Shown here: positions 1 through 11,560 of the stretch, one piece after another | How positions within the stretch are numbered: the stretch's first letter is position 1 | Layout: every line of letters begins with the position of its first letter | Origin: Syngnathus acus | Taxonomy: Eukaryota; Chordata; Actinopteri; Syngnathiformes; Syngnathidae | Assembly: GCF_901709675.1 (NCBI RefSeq) | Contig: NC_051106.1 | Location: 8,938,001-9,002,000, forward strand | DNA: 64,000 nt | Direction of reading: 5' to 3' | The notes under the pieces: generated by a model | Seen by the model: the letters and a program-made list of their open reading frames with translations, nothing else | What the model was told of the DNA's origin: nothing | Database searches by the model: none | Program-made: the position numbers and the translations under genes

Positions 1-32
1 ATTGTTAATCGTCTTGTTAATCGTTTAATCGG
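1..32 (+). promoter_or_regulatory. Triple TTAATCG motif cluster
   Basis: The heptamer TTAATCG occurs three times in 31 bp (5-11, 17-23, 25-31), the first two at a 12-bp offset. TAATC cores are bound by K50-type homeodomain proteins such as Otx, Pitx and Gsc. The density is seen; any regulatory use is inference. Confidence 0.25.
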
Positions 33-298
33 CCAGTATTAGCTCTTTTTGATGAGTACCACAGCCACCATGTGGTGAAGTTAATAATTTTGTTTACCAC
101 TCCAAATGAAGGTGACTAGCTTAATGCCCCGGCCACTTTAGAGATTTAATGAGTATTAAGAAAACCGAATAATAATAGAGGCCACCCCCTCGCATCCAGT
201 CAGAGTCAGATTTCAATCGACCTTCGCTGAGCCTTGCAATGAGCTCGGCAAGGCTCATTAAGACCGCTGCAAATTTAAGCGCAGCACCTTTAAGTAAC

Positions 299-342
299 TT
301 GGAATAAACTCTGAAGAAATAGTCAATTGGAATAAACTCTGA
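299..342 (+). repeat. 28-bp offset direct repeat
   Basis: The 16-mer TTGGAATAAACTCTGA is present twice (299-314 and 327-342), giving two tandem copies with a 28-bp period. It lies just left of a possible hAT terminal sequence. Confidence 0.6.
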
Positions 343-461
343 CGTAAAACCCTTGGGCTAGCTTTGGAGTTTTCGTGTTTGTGGCTTCAATCACAACTAT
401 TCCAAAAGTTTGCAAATATTTTGTGTTGCGCCTGAATGGCAAGGGACCCCAGACGGCTCCA

Positions 462-486
462 GGCACTGCAGTTTGAGAACCCCTCA
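462..486. mobile_element. Possible hAT transposon end remnant
   Basis: Bases around 470-484 read AGTTTGAGAACCCCT, which resembles the inner-to-outer terminal inverted repeat of Charlie-type hAT elements (typically ending in GAGAACC-x-CTG). The last bases are degenerate and I found no matching opposite end, so this is at most a fragment. Confidence 0.3.
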
Positions 487-3400
487 TCTCCTGTGTGTCC
501 TCGCACATAAGATAAATCAGAGCGGCAGAGACGTCCCCAGACGAAGCACTAAAAGTGACAATCTGACATTCATACGCCTAACATCTTGGCGCATGAACGC
601 AATTTATCAGCCGCAGATGCGACGTTGGCAGATAGAAAATAAAATGGTGGCGAACACCAAAAGGAAGGTTTAAGCCCAACGATGAGTAAGAGACAAAAGG
701 AAAAGAGTTGAAGACAAAAAGGAGACGATGGAAGTTTTCAATCTTTATTAGCTTTCACGGCCGAGGACAAACTGTCCTCCGGGTAGCGCTAAAAGCCGTT
801 ACACTTAATAATTCACCTTAACTCAGGTGAGCTAAAGTGTGTTTATCTTTCTATTACGTGGTAAACAAACAAAAAAAAAACGAGTGGAGAACTGCATGAA
901 TTACTTTAATGCATCAGACAATAAGATTTATTTGACTTTGCCAGCGCTGGGCGAGAACGCAACAAATCACCGAGGAGCATTTAGCTAAACAAAGTAATAT
1001 GAGTGTATTGAGCAAACACAAGAATCAATCACATATTAAGTACAAGGAGGCAAAAAAAGATTTGCACAATAGAAGCAACAAACATTTTCATTCGTGCATT
1101 TCAGACTGTCCGATTTTGCTCATTGAGCACGGGGAGCAGAAAGGCATAGGGAGGGCTCCACCACTGTGGGCGTGGTCGGAGTCAACTTCAATCATGCCCA
1201 ATCGAAATGGTTTCTTTTCAATCTAGTGAGCTTTCAGGAGACAAGAAAACCAGAACAGATTGATTCGGTGACCAGGAATGAAATGACGTGGATGAATGAG
1301 AATGTTTGTAGACATCTTCCAGGAGACCTGTCCTATAAATGTACTTTGTGCTTCTCTGCATGCAAAGTGAGTCCTTATCCAGATATTTTGGACAGTTTTA
1401 TGGCCCTTTTATGATGCTTGGGTAAACATGAAAACCCTGATTAAAAGAGACAGAAATACTCGACTTTGTCTCCAGGTAAAGTTCATGCATAACTTAAATC
1501 TCAATTTAAAAAAAATAAAATACCCCAACAGAAGGACTGGATTAAAGTAAAGCTCAAAGGAAGGGTGCCAACTGTTATCTGATGCTCACCAGCATCTTGA
1601 GGAAAGACTTTGAGGAAGGCCCTTTTCTGTTCCTGCCAGGTCCCAAGAGGAACGCTTGTGCCTGACCGTGGCGGAATAGCGTGAAAATCTCGTAAAAGTG
1701 TTTATCCGCAGACTGTGGGTCGTGAAAGCAAATTTCAAAAAACATCACCAGTAGGACGGGATTAAAGCAAAATTCAACACGGGGAAAGAAGACCAGAAAA
1801 AATCGGGACCCGGTATCTCCACCGTCCAACATAACAACAACGTTAAAGACGGATGAAGCTAAACACTTTGGAGTGGAAGCTATTTAAGGGTTAGGGACTC
1901 CGATAAACACTTGATTTTCAATTTACTCCCCGGCAGACTCAAGTAAAACTCAACAAAAGCCTCCAAACAAAGCGCCATCACCAAAAAGGATGAGATTAAA
2001 GCAAAAGCTTGACACAGGTGGAAGCACACGAGGGAGCCTGCGAGACAGGAACTCGACGGAGAGACCGACCGAAACCGAGCGCTGCCGACGGTGGCTGATT
2101 AAATTGAAGAGAGGCAGATGAAAGTAATTAACTTTGAGCAAGCGTGAACACAGACATGAGTGGGAGGAACCGCAAATAATCAAACAGAGCCTAATTTACC
2201 TGCAAAATCATTTTTCGGGTGTTGGTGTTGGGTCGTACGTCATTAGAGACCTTTGTTGTTAAAATATTTGACTCCGTAGTCTGAGTGGAAATAACTCTCA
2301 GCATACCAAAATATTTTGGAAAATTTCCAATTTTATTCTTGAAGTGGGTCACATCTGGCTGGACCATACTTCCTGAGAACCACCCATATGAGAGCCAAGG
2401 CAGGTTTTTGGCAATGTGACCATTTTGGTGGCTATACAAAGCGCTTCTTTCCTCAAGGGTTCAAATGGCCGCTAGCTTGCAGGAGTCTGGCTTAAAAGAT
2501 CCCTCCCCGCCTTCGCCTTTGTCACACTCAATCAGACGGTTTTGACCGGAGCAGTCGCCACCCGCTGGTCGTGGGCCAAAGGCTTTTCCCAGCAGCGCCC
2601 CGATACTCTGCCAGTTCTCGCTGTTCATGTTTTATCGTCGATACTTTTGATTTGAACATTTTTTCTCTGGCTCTGCTTATTTTCCAAAGTGGAATGGTCC
2701 TCCCCGTTGGGTTGCAATGCAAATCTCGGTTGGAGTCTGGCGGATGTTAGAGCCCGTGTCCTTTCACTTTGCATTTCTTTTTCTTATTCGCCTAACTTGA
2801 ACAAGATATCGAAGGACAGTTGCTGCACATGAGTGAAAATATATTCTGACTTGACTTTTTTGGGCGATAAGCCAGGCAAGCCTCATAACAAATGGATCCG
2901 CTCGGTACCTGAACACTGTATTATTTAATAGCATGGTGAAAATCATGCTTTGGTAACCGCCAGCGGTTGAAATGATGAAATCGACACGTCAACTTGACCG
3001 TTCTAGCTTGAGGTCGATTAATCGGCAGTGGAGTTTTAGCGACAACACAGACGCTTTCAGGTTTTTTTTTTTTTTCCTGTCTCCTAATCTTATTATGACT
3101 TGGCTGTTTTGCTGAATAGCTCAGGTCCTTTTTTTCTTCTTTTTATTCCAAAACATCCCTGATGCAGCTTGACAGCGAGGTCGATGGCCGCGTCGCCGGC
3201 ATGCAAACTCCAATCGATAAACTAAGTATACCCCAAAAGCACAGTGTTGACGAATGTGTCAACTTTCTGCCATCGTTTAATTGTTCCCAATGTGACTTTT
3301 GACCCGTGCTTCCATCTGTCGTCTAAAAAAATAAAATAAAATTTCACTGGCATCTGCCGGCTGTAGGTCACGCAGTGCGACCTGCACACCGGCCAGTGTT

Positions 3401-4059
3401 AATTCCTTTGCTGGCACTTTAAAGGATGAAATATTGATCTTGGCTTGGACAACTTATTTTCCCGCTTTGTGTAAATCACCTCGAGATTGACAGGCCCCCT
3501 AGACTAGTCGCTGTCTGTTTCCATTGACCGTGACTTGATCAGGCCGCATAACAAAAAATGTACAGAACTGATTAACCCCATTTACTTACAGACACTAAAA
3601 AAGTACTTTTTTTTTTCTTGTTTGACCGGTTATTATATGCAATACTGGTTTTGATAACTAAAAAATCTCTGCCCACTAAGTAGTTTTCCAAATTTAAATT
3701 GCATTGTGTAACTTTTTGAGCTATGGAATATACACAAACGATGCAGCAACACATGTAGTCAGGCAAAATAATTGCACTCAGTCAGGTTTTCTTTATCCTC
3801 TGCAAAGAACCAGCAAGATTTAAAGCCGTGAATTCTTCTCGGAGCGAACAGCATCAAATATCTCTCTAAAATAAAACCATGGTTGGATAAACATCTTCTC
3901 TTGATCAATTGTCATTGTTTTGAAAGTATAATAGCAACAAATTTGAATGTTGTCACTTCTCACCAGTGGATGATTTCCCGCCCCCCCCCGGGCCAAATGA
4001 CGCAGCTGCATTTTTTTTCACCCTTCTGATTGCATGTCTGCGATTGAGCGCGCCTAAGT

Positions 4060-4330
4060 GATTAGTTTTGCCACCGTGCACGCTACTCGCATGGAGGCTT
4101 ATTATCAACGGGAAGGCGGGGAAGGCGTACACGGTGGTTTCCAGGCATTCAGTCTTCCGGCTATTTAATTACGAGGGCGGCGGGGCCCCCCCGGGGGGGG
4201 CCGGCATGCCTACAGCTGCTCGCTAACAAAGTCCACCGAGCGGCCCCGGATTGATCGGAAGCTCTTCAAGATGGCCGCTGTTTTGCCTGGCGCAACAAAA
4301 CGTCCGCATCACGAGCCAATAGGTGCTCAC
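4060..4330. promoter_or_regulatory. GC-rich patch with a G/C palindrome and a YY1-like site
   Basis: This stretch is visibly richer in CpG than its AT-rich surroundings. It contains a GGGG-C7-G8-CC tract at about 4182-4202 and an AAGATGGCCGC sequence at 4268-4278, one base from the YY1 consensus AAGATGGCGGC. It could be a CpG-island promoter or enhancer; no exon of a known gene starts here. Confidence 0.3.
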
Positions 4331-6827
4331 GAGGACAATGGCAACAAAAGGGAAAAGAAACTTTGCCAAAGCGTTGTCGTATCGAGGGAAGCATTTGCAT
4401 AAGTGGGTATTAAACCACGAGCCAGTGGACAGAAGCGATGGCTCAAGTAGATAAGACTTCCTTTCTCCCTCCCCTACCCGGCGAGCTGTTTATTGCTTTC
4501 GGCGAAGATTAAAACTTCCCCTGAATTGTTAAGCGCAGGGACGATATGCCCGTACGTCTGTATTTATTTACGTTTCTCGTACCGACGGATAAGTTCTGTC
4601 GTCTCCCTTGACGACAGAAGCGGATGATCCGACTTTAGGCTCCGCCCCCGACTGCTCAGCAACCACCTGCAAAGATATCCCAGCACATTTCTAAAAATAT
4701 CTGTTTGTTCGATCGCCCACATCCTGGATCCAAAGCAGACATCTCCCGTCAACTTCTCTTTACCTATGTTGCAGCGTGACAACTTTTCAATGATCCTGTC
4801 CTCCACCTGTGAGGCTTTTTGGGAAGGGATGAACCGTGGGGAAGGAAGACGTGGATTAAAAGTTGACAGAGATTCCACCGCCTCATCTTTCATTTTAATG
4901 TCTTCTATCAAGTGTCCTTGAAAGGCGCATTGACTCTGATCATTCGCTTTGATTCGGGCGCCAAGGCCTTTTAAGTGCCTCGTCTCGCTCGCGACTCTGT
5001 TCCGTTTGACTTTTAACAACGTGGACCGAGCGAGCGCTGGCGTCTGTTTACAAGCGGCGTCCTGTCCCCGCACCGCCGCAAACACACACATCATTTTGGG
5101 GGTTTTGTCGTTTACGACCTAAAACGATTTTATTCTGCTAGTCTTTCCAAGTCTTGAGCGTTTTCCCCACCAACAAACAATTATTTGCCGCTTTATTGTT
5201 GTTCACCTGCTGTGCTTGTATTTATTTCTAATTTATTTATTTTCTCCGAGGGCAGGGGGTCTCTTTCACTGTCAAACCAGTAGCCTTGCCCAGAGATGTT
5301 GGAAAGTCAACGGTTATTTGGACGTGTAAACGGGCACGACTTCAGCACGATTGACTCTGCGAACGGTGAACGGCATCGAGCGCCATATTTGGACATGGCA
5401 AGCATCCAACAGCGACGTCACTTTGAATTGAATTCATCCCTGTGGGCCTGACGCATTCTTTCAATCTTTAGCCTGTTGTTTATCTGAGCCTCTGCTCTAA
5501 TTTGCATGTTACAAAAGAAGTCACATTCTTTCAGCTTGTTGCTGATCTCCAAATGGTCCAAGGCAAAGCTATTCATTCGTGCAATCGTGACCGAGGCAGA
5601 CGCGCCGCAGGTGCATTTGGCAAAAGCCACAAGCTGAATATGTTTTAATTCCCCATGAGGTCACCTTTTTTGGAAAGGAGGTTTTTTCACAAAAGCACAA
5701 CTGGTAAGGAATTAGGCTATTGGAGCTTTTTATAAAGGGTAAATCAAATGGTGGAGATAATTATTTCTTTTTTTGTCACGTTTCCAAGGCTGCTTTTTGT
5801 GTTGACTCCGATTCTGATTCAGAAGAGCTTGACGCTTGCTTGAGGGAAAAATGGCCTCCACTAAGATGCATTTATAGCCTCATTGTTCAGTTGAGAAGCG
5901 ATTAGGGAATGAATGAGTGAGTCAACGTGCGACGACGGAGTGTGAACAATGAAGAAAGCTGACTTGATTGATTTTATTGGTTCAATAGTGTGTTTTCTAG
6001 AATAATCCATAGCTTGTGGAAGTGGCAGCTGTCAATACTAATTCTCCAAACGGGACCTTGAAAAGGTCTCTTGCAGATCGGAAACGTGCCAATCCTTCAG
6101 GTTGTCCCAAACAGCGCAAGTCGTGTCGTGCGCACGGGGAGGGCCATCAAAACTGCAGCGACGAGCGTAGACCATAAAGTGTGGTCTAAATGTGCTTCAT
6201 TAGAGGCACACAGACCATTAAATAAGGAATGGAATTGCCGACGGGAGCCAGTGGACCGATGCCAAGGCTACCTGCATTCTAATATAGCGTTTGGACCCGG
6301 CTGTAACGAGCTTTCCAGTCAGACTCCCGTTAAAGTGTATTACCAGCGCGCTCATTTTGCTCTCGATATGCTACTTTAAATTTAAGTTAGCTTAACGGAT
6401 CGGGTGGGTTGTCTGTTCTCCGCTGTCCTTCCTTGCTCGTATTTCGCAGGTGTATGTACTCTCCGACGTCGGGATTAGAACCATAATCATTCTCGTAATA
6501 ATTATTTGACCTTTAGCCATTGTAGTTGTTAGCCAAGTTAAATGTACTGCTATCAGCATATTGCTAAAGTAAGCTGGGCTACGCTGTGTTTGTTTACGGG
6601 GTAAAGCAAGAAGCGCTCCCACTGCCAGTCACTTACTTAGCTGAAATATTTTGTGCGGAAAGACACCACACTTAATAATTGAAGCCATGGTAGCTATCCA
6701 GCCAACACTTATAGCATGTCGGGTTAGCATTATCTTGGCTGATGGGAAAACCAGGGAGGCTTGGTTATGACTTGGCAAGTTTGGCATACAGAGACTTGCG
6801 GAGGTTAGAGACCAAACATCCCGTCTT

Positions 6828-6845
6828 ACTAGCTAGCTAGCTAGC
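6828..6845 (+). repeat. (CTAG)n short tandem repeat
   Basis: About four tandem copies of the self-complementary tetramer CTAG. Confidence 0.8.
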
Positions 6846-8894
6846 AATACAAGCGCTCTCTTCCTTTTGGAAGATGAGCGATGTCATCTTTCCAGATTTC
6901 TTGGCCGAGCACCGTGGGCCCGCTTCCAGACTCATTCCCATCTTTCTTCTCCCTTATCAAGCCTTGTCCTCTTGTTTTCCCATCTCTTTTGTTGTTACTC
7001 CATTCTCCTCGCGCTCTCGCGCCCGCCTGCTATTCCGTTTTTTTTTGGTGTTTGTTTTATAGCGCTCGCCCTCTCTCGTTTGCTATTATCGCTTCGCCGC
7101 CGCTCATTTCCCCACCTGCATGGGATGGCTGCTGAGAGCCAGCGAAGAGCCGGCCGCGGATAATGTGCCCTCTTTTCCCAGAGTAATGTAGCCACACCGT
7201 GACAGGCCGGGAAATGGAAATCACTGTTCACGGTCGTGCGCTTGATTCTCTTTGGTTCTCCTTTAGTGTTCCTGCTTAGCATTTATGACACACTGCTGCG
7301 GGACTATTCTTAGTTCCTGTAAAAAGATGACCACCGCGCGTACACACGAGCATTGTGACTGCAGATAAGATTGGGTCAATTTTTTTTCCAAGGTGGAAAT
7401 GTGTTTTCTGCCTCTGCCATTGTGGTTTTTATGATTGTTGTTGTGATAGTATGTACTTCAACGAGACCTCGGGGAAGTCGCTTTTGCTGCCGTATTCACG
7501 GGGATGTGCAACACTGACACCTACAGGAGTGGAGGGTTTGGACACCTTAACATTTGGCAGTCTGGTTTGGATTGGAAGGTTAGACTTTAGGACCGGAATG
7601 TCGTTATTTGCTAAAACCTTTTACTCTTGTTTGTCGAATAAGACGAAGGAGCTGATCTCCAGGTTCCTTCTTTTTCCTGTTGTTTTCCATCCTGCTGAGC
7701 AAACGGATCGGTACAGAGGCAGCCAGGCATCGACCGCCTTATGTTCAATAATGAAAGATGTGTGAAGTTCTGATCCGTAAATGCCATTTTATCTCCCGGC
7801 TATCTTTCAGAATTCCATCTTGGCTCCACATGTCTTTCCAGACTCCCTCTTAGCTCGGACGCTTAATCTGATTCTAAGCGTGCTTCCAAATGCTTCCTAC
7901 CTCCCAGACGTATCCCCCACCTGCCAGCGACGTCCCTCTCCTTCCTCCTTCTCGGCTTTTTAAACATGAGGACACGCTCGGCAAAGACATTGATTCTCTG
8001 CCTCCTTCTCCAAACCTGACGGATGGCCCAAAGCATCTCCCGTAGCTTCCCCGTACTCCCCCACAACCCCCTCTGAGCTGACGGCCTCCTTACAAATGTC
8101 AGCTTGTGGTAGCGGCCGGGAGACTGTAAGAGGAATGGCTGCTGTTGGCGTGCATCGAGTGTAATGCAAAGATTGCAGTCGAGAGGCGGGTCTCACTTTG
8201 TCAGAATGCTCCACTCCAAGAAATGTGAGTGACGGGAGCAAGTGGTCCGACAACATCATAACATGCTGCATCATCTTGATGTTTGAGTGTTTGGCTCCAA
8301 TGTGAAACGCCTCGCAACAAATCAAAACCTTCTTTTTCCAGACTACAGCCACAAATCGACCTTGGGAATGCTCGGCCTATATCACGCTCGCTCACCGATC
8401 GCAAATTTACAACGTTTGCTTGGGTGAAGGACTTGAACTATAAAGCAAATGTTTTTGTGTGTGTGGTCTCGCTATAGCGCCAATTTTCAATTACCAATGG
8501 GATAAGTAGAAGCATCAAAAATATCATCGCTAAACATATGTTAGCCTCTATGCTAACAACGCCAATTTGCTGTTTTCTACGTGATAATAACAAGCTGAGA
8601 GGCAGATTAGTGTACTATTGACAATGACTCAAAGGTAAGCCATTCTTGATACCCAAACGGTCGGTTTGGTTGCGGAACGAGCCGACCGGCACGACGAGGC
8701 GTCCAATTTCACGCGTGTGACAGAAAAAAAAAAGTAAGCTTGAAAAGAAACGCGAGAAGAGCGTATAATCGCTAACATAATAGCAGCTCGTGCGTGCTCA
8801 TGCATATTAGAAGCAGTCTTGGCATAATCTGCTGCTGCTTTGGCAACTGCGCACACACTTTTATTGTACACGCATCTCCCTATTTATTATTTTG

Positions 8895-9190
8895 ATACAT
8901 TTCATTTTTTTGGGAGCGTATATGATTAATAATTCATCTCTTTTGGAAGCCTGTAAACAGAATCTCGGGAGATTAATGGCAAATGCAACCCACTTCCTTC
9001 CTGGACCATCTCCCATCATGCACCTGTTCCCGTTTACTATGCCGCGGGGGGGGATGTCCGGCCATCTCTCGTGACCTAAAGCCGAGTTAATCAAACAGCA
9101 CGCGTTAATCACAGCGGGGTCGTTAATCTGGATGTGATTATCTGTGATATTTTCTGAGTGATGTGATCCTCCTTAGCCGAGAGGACTCAC
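8895..9190. promoter_or_regulatory. Candidate conserved regulatory element
   Basis: Complex, non-repetitive sequence with three GTTAATC motifs within 43 bp (9086-9092, 9104-9110, 9122-9128), a nearby GATTATC, and TTAATAATTCA further left. This composition is typical of vertebrate developmental enhancers, but conservation was not tested. Confidence 0.25.
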
Positions 9191-9639
9191 ACACACGCAC
9201 TCCTGCCGCGAAGCTAATTTACATTTGCTGACAAGCCGGCGCTCGCCGCTCTTTGATGCCCTTTACATGTTTCACTCAGCATCAATCAACGTTTACAATG
9301 GTAGCTCTTCATTTTCGATTGCCAGCGAAACATGGTTTGTGATAAAGAGGCACTGCTTGGGGAGGGGCGTTCACAGATTGCCTATCATTACTCTTCATTT
9401 TGTTAGAAGTGTGCGGGGTCAAATGTCACCGGGCAACTGAAATGTCATCCAGACGATATTGCTCACGAATAATACAAGAAACTAATTAATAGACAATATG
9501 AAGCCTCAAGGCAGATTATTACATGCGCTTGATTCTCAATTCTGGAAAGGAGACCACCTCAGGTACGAACACGAGCGCTTACACCATGCCAAGTGGCTGG
9601 TACCGGTTTTGGCTTGCTTTTGCATGCAGTCAACATCCA

Positions 9640-9990
9640 GCGGCTGATAAGCTTCTATCTAATCCCTTTATTTAGCAGCGGAATGGCAACGGCTTCCTCC
9701 CAGCTCTATATGGGCCACCCTTTGCGCCTTTGTTGATGATAACACCAAGTTATTTCCCACCACTATGAACTCCTCCAATTATACCCTCTGGCTAGAAGCC
9801 TTTAATAGCAGATAAGTGATTAGGACCTAATGCAGAGATTTGCCCCATTTACTTGATGCCGCAATTAATACGCAAGCGGAGGTACCGGAAAGTCAGATTA
9901 GAGACTTAATTTTCCTCGTATCCCAAAGGGAGGCGGCCAAATGGCCAATGATGGTGTTGTGATTACATTTCTGCAGAAATAGAGGGGGGG
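9640..9990. promoter_or_regulatory. Candidate conserved regulatory element
   Basis: A 350-bp non-repetitive, moderately AT-rich block with several TAAT, GATAA and ATTA cores and CArG-like sequences (CTATATGG near 9708, CCAAATGGCC near 9937). It has no long open frame. Regulatory function is inferred from composition only. Confidence 0.2.
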
Positions 9991-10121
9991 TCTTCCTTTA
10001 TCATCGGGGGTCGTCCAACTTTCCCACTTGGTATTGCATCTATCTGATGGTATTTTTGGTAGGGCTATTTTTCCAATCGATATTCCAGACTCTAAAGAGG
10101 CAGTTAACTTATCAGCATCAC

Positions 10122-10142
10122 GTTGTTGTTGTTGTTGTTGTT
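10122..10142 (+). repeat. (GTT)n microsatellite
   Basis: About seven tandem GTT triplets. Confidence 0.85.
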
Positions 10143-11323
10143 AAGCTACTTAAAGCAGACATATTGTGCAGCGAGTTGGGCAGCTAGCGAATGACTTCAG
10201 AATATATTTGTAGCATGCTTTCCTCAAAATACCCCAAGGATCAAGAAGAATGTGCAAAGAAATTTCAGCTTATTTCTTGCTATAGTTACACCCCATCAAC
10301 TACTCGCCCAACAATGAGTCGTGACTTTGTTACCATGACAACACGGGGCAAAGAACTTGCTTAAACAGAACGGCCTGTCTGCCCTAGTGTAAAGGAACCG
10401 AAAGTTTGTAAAAGAAAAACAAAATTTTAATCAGGAATAAAAATGGATTCTTGCTATTAGCGGGGAAATGGGGATCAGGCTGATTAACATGTGTCCACAT
10501 AGATGAATATCATTCATTATATTAACATATAAAGATGATTTGAGCAAATTTGTATTCAGAAACTTGCATCAAAGTGGTTCGCATTAATCAGTACTCAAGA
10601 AGTAGCTTTCAGTTTCCAAAGGTTTATGGACACCTGTTCTGAACAATGACATTGTTTTTTAAAAAAAAAAACATTTTTAAGTGACACCCAATTGTGTGAC
10701 CTACATTTTAGCTGAGCTTATCTTAGCTTAGACTTGCTAACACAAACTTTAGATACGATTGCAACAAACTGCACCAGTTTATAAAAACAATTTTCTAACA
10801 AAATGAAGCTTCCAGCATTCAATCATGAGTTTGTTTTCAATTCAGGTGCTCCCAACACTAATGAAACAATGGCGCCCTTTACTTTTTGCATAAATTCGCA
10901 CTTGCTGCTTTGTTAAGGTAGAGAGTGCGCTGTAAACAATTCGATTAGACCTCAGTGAGCGAGATCAGTCATCAAAATGACTAATGACACTTTGAGAAGA
11001 AGGCACGGCCTCACGGGCTACGCTAAGTGCATTTTTTTACTGGCGGGAGTCATCATACTTTTGTTTTTTTTGTCAAGCTAATTCCCCACGAGTATGCTAA
11101 GTATGGCATTTTGAATCTCACACACAAACACAAGAAATGTTGATTTAATGGATTCCTTAAGTGAACTGAGCAACAGCTTATTATCCTCTGCTTTTTTTGC
11201 TCATATGCAGGCAAATTTTATATTTTGCGTAGGGGGGGCAGCAGCTTTACTCTGACAATGAAGGACATCAAAATGGGCTGTCATGCTTGTTTTCTTCCAG
11301 CCAGCCTTTCACAGCAACACACT

Positions 11324-11341
11324 CAGAGAGAGAGAGAGAAA
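11324..11341 (+). repeat. (GA)n microsatellite
   Basis: About eight GA dinucleotides followed by an A-rich tail. Confidence 0.8.
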
Positions 11342-11477
11342 AAAAGAAGAAATCCAAAAATAATATGACAAGCCAGCGAATCATGGCGCCACCTGTGAAA
11401 AGACGACTGTTCTGTTCTCCAAAACATTTTGCCTCCCGAGAGCTATTTACCGCAAACTAGCCATTAGCATGCACCTT

Positions 11478-11560
11478 TTCTAAATGTACGGCTGTGATGA
11501 AAAGCACAGTGTGACGTGAAGGTCACCGGTTTGAATCCCGCCGCCGCAGTAAACACGAGT
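11478..11560 (+). mobile_element. Degenerate tRNA-derived SINE-like fragment
   Basis: The stretch ends in GGTTTGAATCCCG, close to a tRNA B box (GGTTCGAATCC). It is preceded by CACAGTGTGACGTGAAGGTC, whose layout resembles the anticodon and variable region of teleost tRNA SINE heads. No clear A box is visible, so it is not called a functional tRNA gene. Confidence 0.35.

Noticed and set aside
4564-5094. 176-residue open frame on the minus strand
   Set aside because: No family resemblance, no splice-consistent partners, and an open frame of this length is expected about once or twice by chance in 128 kb of strand sequence.
11520-11560. A tRNA gene, from the GGTTTGAATCC box
   Set aside because: No A box and no cloverleaf stem pairing is evident; a SINE-derived fragment fits better.
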